From: an uncultured Collinsella sp. | GTDB lineage: Bacteria > Actinomycetota > Coriobacteriia > Coriobacteriales > Coriobacteriaceae | Length of the DNA: 64,000 nt | NCBI GenBank assembly: GCA_934654795.1 | Contig: CAKUGT010000006.1 | Coordinates: 6,311-70,310 of the forward strand | Direction: 5' to 3' | In this document: piece by piece, positions 9,085-18,340 of the stretch | Position numbering within the stretch: the stretch's first letter is position 1 | Layout: the number at the start of each line of letters is the position of its first letter | Notes under the pieces: model-generated | What the model was told of the DNA's origin: nothing | Database searches by the model: none | Seen by the model: only the letters and a program-made list of their open reading frames with translations | Program-made: the position numbers and the translations under genes

Positions 9085-10137
9085 TTACGCCACGGTGTAA
9101 ACCCAGTTGTGCTTATCCTCGACAGCACCAGACTGGATACCAGTCAGGGTCTCGCGGAGCTTCTTCATCACAGGGCCGATCTCGGTGTAGCCAGCCGGGA
9201 AGGTCACGGTCTCATCGGCACCATAAACCTTATTGTCGATCTCGCCCACCGGGGAGATGACGGCGGCGGTGCCGCACAGGCCGCACTCCACAAAGGTGCC
9301 GGCCTTGACCTCGGCCCACTCGACGGGGCGCTGGTCGACGGTTATGCCCAAGTCCTGAGCAACCTGAACGAGCGAGCGACGGGTGATGGAGGGCAGGATG
9401 GAGTCAGTGTGCGACTGCGGAACGACGAGGGTGCCATCCTCCTTCACGAACAGGACGTTGGCGCCACCGGTCTCCTCGACATAGGTGCGGGACTCGGAGT
9501 CGAGATACAGGTTCTCGGCATAGCCCTCGCGATGGGCCTCCATCGTGGGCTTGAGGGACATGGCGTAGTTCAGGCCGGCCTTGATGTTGCCGGTGCCGTG
9601 CGGTGCGGCGCGGTCATACTCGGAAACGCGCAGCTTGACGGGCTTGAGACCACCCTTAAAGTACGGACCGACCGGGGTCACGAGAATGCGGAACGTGTAC
9701 TCAGGAGCGGGAGCCACGCCAATCACGTCACCGGAGCCGATCATAAACGGACGCACGTACAGGGTCGCGCCGGAACCGAAGGGCGGAACCCAGGCGGCGT
9801 TGGCAGAAACGACCTGCTTGACGGCCTCAACGAACTTGTCCTTGGGGAACGGGGGCATCTCGAGGCGCTGCGCAGAGTTGTACATACGCTCGGCGTTCAT
9901 GTCGGGACGGAAGCAGACGATGCTACCGTCCTCGGCGGTGTAGGCCTTCAGGCCCTCAAAGACCTCCTGGCAGTAATGGAAGATGCCACCGCACTCGGAG
10001 ACATGCAGGGTGTGGTCGGTGGTCAGGCCGCCCTCGTCCCACTCGCCATCCTTCCAATGAGCCTCGTAACTGTAATCGGTCTTCATGTAGCCAAAGCCGA
10101 GGCTACCCCAATCGATATCCTTCTTCTCGACAGTCAT
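9085..10137 (-). CDS. ilvE: Branched-chain amino-acid aminotransferase
   Basis: 350 residues. The ATG at 10137 is preceded by AAGGAGCG; the frame extends further upstream but without a ribosome site. A PLP fold-type IV enzyme that interconverts Leu/Ile/Val and their 2-oxo acids. The PLP-lysine region is visible as HGTGNIKAGLNYA and the cofactor-binding stretch as YVEETGGANVLFV. The length fits the long (type II) bacterial IlvE group. It is a single gene with a ~150-bp upstream region in which I see no T-box or clear leader peptide. Confidence 0.95.
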   Translation of the reverse strand: MTVEKKDIDWGSLGFGYMKTDYSYEAHWKDGEWDEGGLTTDHTLHVSECGGIFHYCQEVFEGLKAYTAEDGSIVCFRPDMNAERMYNSAQRLEMPPFPKDKFVEAVKQVVSANAAWVPPFGSGATLYVRPFMIGSGDVIGVAPAPEYTFRILVTPVGPYFKGGLKPVKLRVSEYDRAAPHGTGNIKAGLNYAMSLKPTMEAHREGYAENLYLDSESRTYVEETGGANVLFVKEDGTLVVPQSHTDSILPSITRRSLVQVAQDLGITVDQRPVEWAEVKAGTFVECGLCGTAAVISPVGEIDNKVYGADETVTFPAGYTEIGPVMKKLRETLTGIQSGAVEDKHNWVYTVA

Positions 10138-10362
10138 ATGTCGCTCCTTACATACACAGTTGCATACTCGCGAACCCGCACGCAAGGACCGAGGCCGACC
10201 GCGTCGCAACGTCGCACGCCCGGAGCGTAGAGCCGGACGGGACACGCGAACGGCATCAAAGCCGATGGCACGTCGATTCGCATGCACGAGATTGTACTCC
10301 CCGTACGCGTCTGATAAAACGCTTTTCTTTAACTAAGTAAAGTATTTTCATTTGACCGAAGC

Positions 10363-10396
10363 AAAAAGGCCCGCCACCGTAAGCGGTGACGGGCCT
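10363..10396 (-). terminator. Terminator of the DedA gene
   Basis: Stem GGCCCGTCACCG / CGGTGGCGGGCC (one mismatch, 4-base loop) followed by TTTTT on the minus strand. Confidence 0.85.
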
Positions 10397-10425
10397 CAAC
10401 TGCACGGTTTGCGCGCTGGCTCGAT

Positions 10426-11073
10426 CTACGCGTTCTTTTTGCCCAGCTTTGCCTTAACCAGACCGACCACGGTCGGGATGATCGACACGGCGACGATGCC
10501 GATAATCAGCAGCTCAAAGTGCTCCTGCACAAAGGGAATGCCGCCAAAGAAGTAGCCCAGCAGCGTAAAGAGCGTCGACCAGGTAATGCCGCCCAGCACG
10601 TTAAAAATGACAAAGTTGCGCCAGTGCATGCCGCCCATGCCGGCGATAAAGGGCACAAAGGTGCGGATAAACGGAAAGAAGCGGCCCAGGAAGATGGCCA
10701 GGTGGCCCCACTTATCCAAGAAGTCCTCGGACTTTTTGATGCGCTCGGGCGTCATGGCCTTGACCTTGCCCGAGGCAATGATCTTTTTGCCAAAGAAATG
10801 GCCGATCATAAAGTTGCACTGATCGCCCAGGATGGCTGCGGCCCATGCGGTGGCCAAAAGCGCCACGATATTAAAGCCGCCGTTGTGGGCAAAGAAGCCC
10901 GAGGCAAACAGCAGCGAATCGCCGGGAAGGAACGGGAAGAACACCACGCCCGTCTCGATAAAGATAATCAGGAACACGCAGCCATAGGCCATAAGCGGGC
11001 CGGCGGCGATCCAGCTGGCGATCGCGGTACGCGGATCCTTAAGCAGCTCGGCGATAAAATTGATGAAACCCAT
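10426..11073 (-). CDS. DedA-family membrane protein
   Basis: 215 residues from the ATG at 11073 (GAGAGG upstream). The SNARE-associated/DedA (VTT) domain is recognisable from FIETGVVFFPFLPGDSLLF, GDQCNFMIGHFFGKK and GRFFPFIRTFVPFIAGMGGM, with a run of hydrophobic helices and a Lys-rich C-terminus. DedA proteins are inner-membrane proteins, some shown to be flippases for undecaprenyl phosphate or phospholipids and needed for envelope homeostasis. It is a single gene with its own terminator, divergent from cysE. Confidence 0.93.
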   Translation of the reverse strand: MGFINFIAELLKDPRTAIASWIAAGPLMAYGCVFLIIFIETGVVFFPFLPGDSLLFASGFFAHNGGFNIVALLATAWAAAILGDQCNFMIGHFFGKKIIASGKVKAMTPERIKKSEDFLDKWGHLAIFLGRFFPFIRTFVPFIAGMGGMHWRNFVIFNVLGGITWSTLFTLLGYFFGGIPFVQEHFELLIIGIVAVSIIPTVVGLVKAKLGKKNA

Positions 11074-11297
11074 GAAGTAAAACCTCTCAGTTGTGGGCGC
11101 GGATACGTCCAAGTTGACCAGTATACGGTTGCGGCGCGACCATGCACACGACCGCACAAAAGCATGACTCCATTACCAGCAAGTTTGCATAACTGACACC
11201 TGTCACGCAAAGCCGTGAAAGATTGCTCTTCCTAATCCCTAGCGAATCGCTATACTTTATTGAATCGCATTGCCATGGCGCTAAGGGAGGGCGGCCG

Positions 11298-12002
11298 GTG
11301 AGCTTTATCAATACCATTCGCGAGGACATCAAGACCGTCCAGGCGCAGGACCCCGCTGCGCAAAACGGCCTGGTCATTTTCCTTTCGTACCCCGGTCTTC
11401 ACGCCAAGTGGAATCACGTGCCCGAGCACTGGCTCTGGGAGCATGGTCATCGCTCGCTCGCCCGTGTGCTCTCACAAATCACCCGCCACATCACCGGCGT
11501 CGAGATTCATCCCGCCGCGCAAATTGGCAAGCACTTCTTTATCGACCACGCCATGGGCGTCGTCATCGGCGAGACCACCATTGTGGGCGACAACTGCGTG
11601 CTCTACCAGGGCGTCACGCTCGGCGGTACCGGTAACGAGACCGGCAAGCGCCACCCCACCCTGGGCAATAACGTCACCGTGGGCACGGGCGCCAAGGTGC
11701 TCGGCAACATCCGCATCGGCAACAACGTCAAAATCGGCGGCAACTCGGTCGTCGTCAAGGACGTACCCGATAACTGCACCGTCGTGGGCGTGCCCGGGCG
11801 CATCATCAAGCGCAACGGCTGCCGCGTGTTCGAAGAAAGCTTCGACGCCAAGCAGCACCGCGAGTATATGCCCGACGATGCCGCCGAGCAGAGTGCCCTC
11901 AACCGCCAGGGCATCACCGAGAATGCCCGCCGCGTCAAGGAACTCGAGCGAGAGGTGGCCGAGCTCAAAGCCCTCGTCGCCAAGCTCGTGGACGAGCGCT
12001 AG
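11298..12002 (+). CDS. cysE: Serine O-acetyltransferase
   Basis: 234 residues from a GTG at 11298 with AAGGGAGGG seven bases upstream; the ATG-less upstream extension is not used. It catalyses serine + acetyl-CoA to O-acetylserine, the first step of cysteine synthesis. It is the short EpsC-type enzyme: helical N-terminus ([21 protein letters not shown]), left-handed beta-helix hexapeptide repeats ([40 protein letters not shown]) with the active-site DHAMG histidine, and a C-terminal coiled coil ([18 protein letters not shown]). A TATACT box lies at 11251-11256. No cysK is next to it. Confidence 0.95.
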   Translation: MSFINTIREDIKTVQAQDPAAQNGLVIFLSYPGLHAKWNHVPEHWLWEHGHRSLARVLSQITRHITGVEIHPAAQIGKHFFIDHAMGVVIGETTIVGDNCVLYQGVTLGGTGNETGKRHPTLGNNVTVGTGAKVLGNIRIGNNVKIGGNSVVVKDVPDNCTVVGVPGRIIKRNGCRVFEESFDAKQHREYMPDDAAEQSALNRQGITENARRVKELEREVAELKALVAKLVDER

Positions 12003-12038
12003 GAACGCAAGCGGCACAAAACGACATCGCACCGACGC

Positions 12039-12078
12039 AAAAGGCGCGCCAGGGAGTCCATCCCCGGCGCGCCTTATT
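12039..12078. terminator. Bidirectional terminator between cysE and the ABC exporter operon
   Basis: AAGGCGCGCC ... GGCGCGCCTT stem with A-run before and T-rich tail after. It serves the convergent genes on both strands. Confidence 0.85.
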
Positions 12079-12083
12079 TGTGA

Positions 12084-12112
12084 TGTGACAAAGGGACTGT
12101 CCCTTTGTCACA
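12084..12112. repeat. GGGAC-core palindrome at a stop codon
   Basis: Perfect 14-bp arms around one central T: TGTGACAAAGGGAC / GTCCCTTTGTCACA. It ends one base before the stop codon of the minus-strand ABC gene (12113). Confidence 0.9.
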
Positions 12113-14125
12113 TTATGCGAACTGGCTCAGATAGAGGTCGGCGTAGGCGCCCTCGGCAGCCAACAGCTCCTTGTGCGTTCCCTGCTCGATAATGTTGCCG
12201 TGATCCATGACCAGGATGAGGTCGGCATCCACGATCGTCGACAGGCGATGCGCGATCACAAAGCTCGTGCGCCCATGCATGAGCGCGTCCATGGCGCGGC
12301 CGATGGCAAGCTCGGTGCGCGTGTCCACGCTTGAGGTTGCCTCGTCCAAGATGAGAATCGCCGGGTTGTTGAGCAGCACGCGCGCGATGGTCAGCAGCTG
12401 GCGCTGGCCCTGGCTAATGCTCTCGACATCGTTGGCCACCCGCGTGTCATAACCCTGCGGCATGGTGCGCACAAAGAAGTCGACCTGCGCGGCGCGGGCG
12501 GCAGCCACGATCTCGTCGCGCGTTGCCTCGGGACAGCCATAGGCGATGTTTTCGGCAATCGTGCCGTCGAACAGCCAGGCGTCCTGCAGCACCATGCCAA
12601 ACTGCTGACGGAGCTCACCGCGGTTCATGAGGCGCGTATCCACACCGTCGAGCGTAATGCGGCCGCCGTCAATCTCGTAGAAGCGCATGAGCAGGTTGAT
12701 GAGCGTGGTCTTACCCGCACCCGTGGTTCCCACCACCGCAATCTTCTGACCCGGTTCGGCGGTAAACGACACGTCGCGCATGAGCGGCTTTTCGGGCGTG
12801 TAGCCAAAGCGCACATGCTCAAAAGTGACACGGCCCTCCACGCGACCCGACAGCTTGGCGGCCTCGTCCGGCAGTGGATCGGCCTCCATCTCGGGCTCAT
12901 CGAGCAGGTCGAACACGCGCTCCGCACTCGCTAGCGCGCTCTGCAGCGAGTTGAAAGTGAACGACAGCTGCGTCATGGGTTCGGACGCCTCGTAGATAAA
13001 CTGGAAGAACGCCTGGAACACGCCGACGGTCATGCGGCCGGCAACCAGCATGCTGCAGCCCACGAGCGCAATCACGATCTGCGCCAGGCGACCGATAAAG
13101 CGGACCGCGGGTCCGACGGCGTTGATCATAAAGTCGGCCTTGGCGCTCACGCGGGCCAGCTCGCCCGAGGCTTCGTGCACTTCGGCAGAGCTCTGGTGCT
13201 CGCGATTGAACGCGCGAATCACCAAACGGCCCGAATAGCCTTCCTCGACCGCGCTCGTGATTTTGGACACCCACTCCTGACGCTCGCCCGTCACATCATG
13301 CGTACGGCGCGAAACCACCTTGGTCACCAGCAGCGATACCGCCGTAAAACCCAAAAAGATCAACGTGAGCCTAACGCTATAGACGAACATCATGATGATG
13401 GCGCCCGTCACGGTACCGATCGATACCAGCAGCTGCAGCAATCCGCGCTGCATGCTCTCGGACATCTTGTCCAAGTCGTTGGTCGCACGGCTGACCACTT
13501 CGCCGGGGCGATGCGCGTCAAAGTAGGCGAGCGGCAGGCGGCTGAGCTTTTGCGCGATGCGGTTGCGCAGACGCAGGTTGAGTCGCTCGGCCACACTCGA
13601 CATCAAAAAGCTCTGCAACGCATAGAACGACCCGGCGGCCGTCCAGATCAAGAAGTAGACAAAGATGGTCTTGCCGCATTGATCCCAGGTGATGCTGAAG
13701 GTGGTTCTGTTGGCAAACGCCACCTGTATATGGCCCCACAGCTCGTCGATAACATGAGCGCTATATGCCGGCGCGGCGGTGTTAAAGATGACGTAGAACA
13801 CGATGCTCGCAAACACGATGTAGAAGCGCCAATGGTCGCCGGCGGCCTCGCCCCACAAGCGGCGCACCGTCGCCCAGGTATCGCGGGGTTTCTCGTCCTC
13901 ATCCTCGTCGTCCACATCGCGCATGCGCTCTGCTTCCGCGCGGGCACGCTCGTCCTCGGCACGCTCGTTTTCCTCGTACAGCGCTTGGCGGCGAGCCTCA
14001 CGCTCGGCCGCGGCCCTGGCGGCATCATCCAGCTCGGTCGACGCGGCAGCCTGCTCGACCGCTTCGACCGCGTCCACAACGACGGCATCGATAGCGTCGC
14101 TGCGTTTCTTGAGCTCCCCGGTCAT
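12113..14125 (-). CDS. ABC exporter half-transporter, consensus ATPase site
   Basis: About 670 residues. The ATG at 14125 is chosen because GGGAGG lies eight bases upstream, while the GTG at 14134 sits too close to it. The first ~80 residues are a charged, acidic extension. A six-helix type-IV exporter membrane domain (~80-400) follows, then a nucleotide-binding domain with Walker A GTTGAGKTT, signature SQGQRQ, Walker B AILILDEATSSVD and H-loop AHRLST. The catalytic Glu and His are present, in contrast to its partner. It begins one base after the upstream ABC gene and is the last gene of the marR-ABC-ABC operon. The partner pair probably exports drugs, peptides or lipids; the substrate is unknown. 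Confidence 0.93.
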   Translation of the reverse strand: MTGELKKRSDAIDAVVVDAVEAVEQAAASTELDDAARAAAEREARRQALYEENERAEDERARAEAERMRDVDDEDEDEKPRDTWATVRRLWGEAAGDHWRFYIVFASIVFYVIFNTAAPAYSAHVIDELWGHIQVAFANRTTFSITWDQCGKTIFVYFLIWTAAGSFYALQSFLMSSVAERLNLRLRNRIAQKLSRLPLAYFDAHRPGEVVSRATNDLDKMSESMQRGLLQLLVSIGTVTGAIIMMFVYSVRLTLIFLGFTAVSLLVTKVVSRRTHDVTGERQEWVSKITSAVEEGYSGRLVIRAFNREHQSSAEVHEASGELARVSAKADFMINAVGPAVRFIGRLAQIVIALVGCSMLVAGRMTVGVFQAFFQFIYEASEPMTQLSFTFNSLQSALASAERVFDLLDEPEMEADPLPDEAAKLSGRVEGRVTFEHVRFGYTPEKPLMRDVSFTAEPGQKIAVVGTTGAGKTTLINLLMRFYEIDGGRITLDGVDTRLMNRGELRQQFGMVLQDAWLFDGTIAENIAYGCPEATRDEIVAAARAAQVDFFVRTMPQGYDTRVANDVESISQGQRQLLTIARVLLNNPAILILDEATSSVDTRTELAIGRAMDALMHGRTSFVIAHRLSTIVDADLILVMDHGNIIEQGTHKELLAAEGAYADLYLSQFA

Positions 14126-14126
14126 G

Positions 14127-15863
14127 CTACTCACCTCCCTTCATTTGCGATTCCGCGATGGCGCGGTACACCTCGCAGGTTTCTATAAGTTCCTCGTGCG
14201 TGCCCAAGCCCACGACCTCGCCATCCTTGAGCACGACAATCTGGTCGGCGTGCAGAATCGTCGAGATGCGCTGCGCGATGATGAGCACCGCGGCGTCGCG
14301 CGTCTCGTCCTGCAGCGCATGGCGCAGGGCCGCATCGGTCTTAAAGTCCAGGGCCGAAAAACTGTCGTCGAAGATATACAGGTCGGCGCGCTTCATGAGC
14401 GCGCGAGCAATGGCCAGGCGCTGGCGCTGACCACCCGAGAAGTTCGTACCGCCCTGGGCAACCGGGGTATCGAGCCCCTGCGGTTGATCGAGCACAAAGG
14501 TGCTCTGGGCAACCTGCAGCGCATGAAGCATGTCCGCCTCGGTCGCGTCCTCGTTGCCAAAGCGCAGATTGCTTGCCACGGTGCCCGAGAACAGCCACGC
14601 CTTCTGCGGCACATAGGCAATGCGCCCGCGAATCTCGTCTTGCGAAAGGTCGCGCAGGTCAACACCGTCCAGGTGGATGGCGCCCTTCGTGGCATCGTGA
14701 AAACGCAGCAAGAGCTTTGCCACCGTCGACTTACCCGAACCGGTCGAGCCCACGATCGCGGTGGTCTGCCCGCGACGACAGGCAAAGTTCAGGTCGCACA
14801 GGGTGTCCTCGTCGGCATCGTCAAAGCGAAACGACATGTGATCGAACACGGCGACCGCATCGGCCCCGTCCTTTGAGTCGAACGCGGCCGCATCGAGCGT
14901 ACGCTGGCCATCGACGATGCTCGGCTTAATCTCCAGCACCTGCTGTGCGCGGTTCAGACATGCGGCGGCACGCGGAAGCGTCAGCACCACCATCTGGGCC
15001 ATCATCACAAAGAACAGGATCAGAAGCGCGTACTCCAGCACCGCCGAGATGCTCGCGATCTGCATGGCGTGGGCGCCCACGCGGTTGCCGCCCACCCACA
15101 GTACCGCCACCTCGGCGATATTCATCAGAAAGAAGGTGGAGCTGTCGAGGCCCACAAACAGATGGTTGACTTTTATGGCGTTGGCGGCGTAGTCGCTAAA
15201 CACCTCGTCCAGGCGCTGTTCCTCATGACGCTCCTTGTTAAACGCACGGATGACGCGCACGCCCACGATGTTTTCGCGCAGCACCACGTTCATGCGGTCG
15301 ATAAAGCTCTGCAAGCGCATAAAAATCGGAGCCGCGTTGGCAACCGTAAAGACCGCCGCAACCAGCACGATCGCAACCACGACGCCCAGAAGCATGCCCA
15401 TGGCCGGATCGATGAGCCAGGCGAAGATGATGCCTGCCACCGCCAGGAACGGCACCGGCAGCACCAGCTGAATGGTCTGCAGAATCGCCTGCTGAATCAC
15501 GTTGATGTCGTTGAGCGAGCGCGTGATCATCGAACCCGTGCCAAAGCGCTCAAAGTCACTGGCAGACAGCTCGAGCGACTTGTCGTAGACGGCATTGCGG
15601 ATATCGCAGGCCACGTTGGCGGCCAGGCGCGCCGAAAGATAGCAGCCCAACACCGCGCCGCCGCTGGCCATGCCGGTCGCGATAAGCATGTAGAGACCGT
15701 TGCGCAAAATGTAGTCGACATCGCCCGTGGTGATACCGGTGTTGACCATGTTCGCCAACATCGTGGGTACCAGCAGTGTGCCAACGTTGTCGATTAGCAG
15801 CACCAACAACGTCACCGCGACAAGCCTGCGATACGGCTTCATAAACCTCATTAAGAGTCGCAC
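14127..15863 (-). CDS. ABC exporter half-transporter, degenerate ATPase site
   Basis: 578 residues from a GTG at 15863 (GGGGGAG upstream, overlapping marR by 13 bp); an ATG at 15851 is possible. Six-helix exporter membrane domain (~1-310), then an NBD with Walker A GSTGSGKST, signature FSGGQRQRL, Walker B LYIFDDSFSALD and switch AQRIST. The catalytic Glu after Walker B is Asp and the switch His is Gln, the usual marks of the non-catalytic half of heterodimeric exporters of the TM287/288 and LmrCD type. It pairs with the next gene, whose NBD supplies the consensus catalytic residues. Confidence 0.93.
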   Translation of the reverse strand: MRLLMRFMKPYRRLVAVTLLVLLIDNVGTLLVPTMLANMVNTGITTGDVDYILRNGLYMLIATGMASGGAVLGCYLSARLAANVACDIRNAVYDKSLELSASDFERFGTGSMITRSLNDINVIQQAILQTIQLVLPVPFLAVAGIIFAWLIDPAMGMLLGVVVAIVLVAAVFTVANAAPIFMRLQSFIDRMNVVLRENIVGVRVIRAFNKERHEEQRLDEVFSDYAANAIKVNHLFVGLDSSTFFLMNIAEVAVLWVGGNRVGAHAMQIASISAVLEYALLILFFVMMAQMVVLTLPRAAACLNRAQQVLEIKPSIVDGQRTLDAAAFDSKDGADAVAVFDHMSFRFDDADEDTLCDLNFACRRGQTTAIVGSTGSGKSTVAKLLLRFHDATKGAIHLDGVDLRDLSQDEIRGRIAYVPQKAWLFSGTVASNLRFGNEDATEADMLHALQVAQSTFVLDQPQGLDTPVAQGGTNFSGGQRQRLAIARALMKRADLYIFDDSFSALDFKTDAALRHALQDETRDAAVLIIAQRISTILHADQIVVLKDGEVVGLGTHEELIETCEVYRAIAESQMKGGE

Positions 15864-16351
15864 GACTCCCCCTCACCTTGATTCTCGGCCTGGCTCTCGG
15901 CAGCGATATGCTGCTTAAAGGCATCGCACTCATCGCCGAGCGCATGGGAAAATTTTCCGATTAGGCGCATGATTTCGCGTTGCTCACACGGCTCAAGCGC
16001 GCCAAAGGCTCGCTGCTCGGCCTTGAGTGCCGGCAGCGCATAACGCTCGGCAAACCGCATGCCCGCTTCGGTCAAACGCACAACCTTGTTCTTACGGCTG
16101 CCTTCGGCAAACTCCAACGTTGCAAAGTCCCGCGCCGTCAAGGTTTTAATGGCCGAGTTGATGGTCTGCTTGCTGTAGAACCATTCGCTCGTCAGGCGGC
16201 TTACGGCAATACTGCCGCCCGCCGTGCTGGTATCGACGAGCATCCAGTAAGCGCAGTCCGAAAGACCGCAGGCGCGCGAGAACTCCGAATAGATATGGTC
16301 GAGTCCATTGAGCAACCGGTCGAAGTCGACCAGCGTAACCGCACTATTCAT
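15851..16351 (-). CDS. MarR-family regulator of the ABC exporter operon
   Basis: 166 residues. The winged-helix core is visible as SRLTSEWFYSKQTINSAIKTL followed by the wing segment FAEGSRKNKVVRLTEAG; the C-terminus is acidic and disordered. It is the first gene of a tightly overlapping operon with two ABC exporter genes, a common layout for local repressors of multidrug-type exporters. Autoregulation is inferred. The 16352-16440 region has AT-rich TTTTGACC/GGTCAAAA-like sequences that could hold the operator. Confidence 0.88.
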   Translation of the reverse strand: MNSAVTLVDFDRLLNGLDHIYSEFSRACGLSDCAYWMLVDTSTAGGSIAVSRLTSEWFYSKQTINSAIKTLTARDFATLEFAEGSRKNKVVRLTEAGMRFAERYALPALKAEQRAFGALEPCEQREIMRLIGKFSHALGDECDAFKQHIAAESQAENQGEGESCDS

Positions 16352-16468
16352 CTATCCCACCATTCGATTGTCCGATTTTTGACCAATTTTGTGTCTCTAG
16401 ATTAGTCCGAGTTTTGACTATCGTCAACAGGCTCTCCGCAAATGCTTGCACTTTTATGGCCTATCGGC

Positions 16469-16508
16469 AGAAAAAGACCGCCGGCGCGGGGGCGGCGCCA
16501 GCGGTCAC
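16469..16508 (-). terminator. Terminator of the 96-residue protein gene
   Basis: GC-rich stem GACCGC..GCGGTC with inner GGCGCC pairing, followed by TTTTTC on the minus strand. Confidence 0.8.
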
Positions 16509-16532
16509 GTGAAAATCGGGTTTTATTGCCTG

Positions 16533-16823
16533 TTAGGCGGCGACGGCCTCATAGACCGTAGCGCCCGAGAAGCTGTCATGCAGGCTCTTGCCGGCAATCC
16601 ACGGCAGCTCGACGACCTCGCAGACCGTGTTGACCAGCTCGGAGCAGTCAGTAAAGTGGCCCTTGTCGTTGAGGGCCTCGCAATCCTGAACACGCCAATA
16701 GCCATCGGTGTGCGTGATGTAGTACTCGTGATCGTCAATCGTCACAAAAGCGCGCGTCTTGGAACGCAGCAGCTTCAGAAATCCTTCGAAGTCGGTCTCG
16801 ACGACATCTCCAGCCTGGAACAT
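16533..16823 (-). CDS. Hypothetical small soluble protein, 96 residues
   Basis: ATG at 16823 with a very strong AGGAGGTAAC site. The protein is acidic, without membrane segments or signal, with alternating beta-like segments (RAFVTIDDHEYYITHTDGYW, then VQDCEALNDKGHFTDCSELV). I do not recognise a family. It is monocistronic with its own terminator, and the strong ribosome site suggests high expression. The 290 bp upstream to the nitroreductase are AT-rich and probably hold divergent promoters. Confidence 0.75.
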   Translation of the reverse strand: MFQAGDVVETDFEGFLKLLRSKTRAFVTIDDHEYYITHTDGYWRVQDCEALNDKGHFTDCSELVNTVCEVVELPWIAGKSLHDSFSGATVYEAVAA

Positions 16824-17117
16824 GATGTTACCTCCTGGCCCGGCGCCACCACGGCGCATTGATAAACGTTGGTACTCCTTTAGTAAAACCTTTATCAATT
16901 GATATGCGCACATGATTTAGGCAAGTGGTAAAAAACCGCAGGGTAGACGGGATAAAACGTTTAATCATCTCACGTGCTTCTCACATTTTGCCAGCAGTTT
17001 TATGCAAACCTATTTTTCCAATTGGTAGCTAGCGTTATTTGAGGTTTCGTGCACGATTACAGTTTTAGCTCGGCGGGTAAGAACGGGGCATCTGCAACGC
17101 CACTACAAGGAGACACC

Positions 17118-17639
17118 ATGGAGACTATCGAAGCGCTCATCCACCGCCGCAGCTGCCGCAAATACAGCGATCGTCCCGTCGAGGCCGAAAAGCTCGCCCG
17201 TATTATCGAAGCCGGCCAATATGCACCGAGCGGCATGGGCCGCCAGCCGGTGACGTTTGTCGCCGTCACCGACCCCGCGACCGTCGAGCGTCTCTCACAG
17301 CTCAACGCCCAGGTCATGGGCAGCAACGGCGACCCCTTCTATGGCGCCATGACCGTTGTGGTGGTGCTGGTCGACCGCAGCGTGCCCACGCATCTGGAAG
17401 ACGGCTCGCTCGCCATGGGCAACTTGCTCAACGCCGCCTATGCACTGGGTGTCGATTCGTGCTGGATTCATCGCGCACACGAGGTCTTTGACTCGCCCGA
17501 GGGCCTGGAGCTGCTGGCCAGCTGGGGCCTGCCCGCCGACGGCAGTCTGCGCGGTGTCGGTCACTGCATTCTGGGCTATGCCGAAGACACGCTACCCGAG
17601 CCCAAACCCCGCCGCGACAACGTGGTGTATGTAAAGTAA
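17118..17639 (+). CDS. Nitroreductase-family flavoprotein
   Basis: 173 residues, ATG at 17118 with AAGGAGA upstream. FMN-binding nitroreductase fold: IHRRSCRKYSDRPV at the start, AGQYAPSGMGRQP, and a C-terminal GVGHCILGY. The family reduces nitro-aromatics, quinones, enones or flavins with NAD(P)H. At 173 residues it is one of the compact single-domain members. The substrate cannot be told from sequence, and the gene has no functionally linked neighbours. Confidence 0.92.
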   Translation: METIEALIHRRSCRKYSDRPVEAEKLARIIEAGQYAPSGMGRQPVTFVAVTDPATVERLSQLNAQVMGSNGDPFYGAMTVVVVLVDRSVPTHLEDGSLAMGNLLNAAYALGVDSCWIHRAHEVFDSPEGLELLASWGLPADGSLRGVGHCILGYAEDTLPEPKPRRDNVVYVK

Positions 17640-17641
17640 TT

Positions 17642-17668
17642 AGTTCCGCCGTTCCAACGAACGGCGGA
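17642..17668. terminator. Stem-loop between convergent genes
   Basis: TCCGCCGTTC-CAA-CGAACGGCGGA without a clear T-run. It is likely a transcript end barrier for the convergent nitroreductase and hypothetical gene. Confidence 0.4.
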
Positions 17669-17680
17669 CCCGCTCGCAAC

Positions 17681-18256
17681 TTATCTTGCCGGTGGAGTTG
17701 TCGTCGTTTCGTTCGTGTGGGTCGTTTCGGCATCGTCGCCCTGTTCGCCCTCGTCCTTTTGCGCATCAGCGATGGTGGAGGCCGCAGCAACGATGCCTCG
17801 TTGGGGCGCGACACCCGTCTGAGTCTGTGCGCCCTCGACGACCTCTGTACCTGCATGCGCGAGCTCGGGCGACTTGAACATTGCGTCCAGGTTGGCACCG
17901 CCGCCGGCGTAGCCAAGCGCTGCGAGCGCGATGACAATCACTGCAACGACGACCGCGATCGGAACATAACGATGCCAGCCAGCAGGGTTGAGCCCACTGC
18001 GACGAGCTGCCCCGCGGCTAATGTAGCCAAGCGTTCCGTCGTGCTTGAGCTTGGAGCCCACCACGCGCTTACGACCCCACAGCGACGACTCGGCCTGCAT
18101 GGCCAAGCGGGCGCTTGCCGAAGGATAACCATATTTTGTACGCTTAAATGAGCCATCGAAGCCAGAGGCATGCTTGCCCCACGTCACCGATGTCGTGCGT
18201 CGGCTGACCGGCGCGGCACTCCGCCTTCTGCGGCTCGGTTTTGTAGTCTCAGCCAT
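17681..18256 (-). CDS. Hypothetical single-pass membrane protein, 191 residues
   Basis: The ATG at 18256 is chosen; the frame extends to 18310 without a ribosome site. The N-terminal ~95 residues are strongly basic (Arg/Lys/Ser-rich, RRRRSAAPVSRR). One transmembrane helix follows (YVPIAVVVAVIVIALAALGY), then an ~80-residue extracytoplasmic tail rich in Ala, Thr and Glu ending TTTTPPAR. The positive-inside rule puts the N-terminus in the cytoplasm. There is no recognised family, and it does not overlap any other gene. Confidence 0.7.
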   Translation of the reverse strand: MAETTKPSRRRRSAAPVSRRTTSVTWGKHASGFDGSFKRTKYGYPSASARLAMQAESSLWGRKRVVGSKLKHDGTLGYISRGAARRSGLNPAGWHRYVPIAVVVAVIVIALAALGYAGGGANLDAMFKSPELAHAGTEVVEGAQTQTGVAPQRGIVAAASTIADAQKDEGEQGDDAETTHTNETTTTPPAR

Positions 18257-18340
18257 ACGCCCCCGCACGCCGTAACCAAATCGAAACAATAACGCTTTGG
18301 ACTGTAGCACACGCGTCGCGCGCGGTCACGGGCGCCTCGC

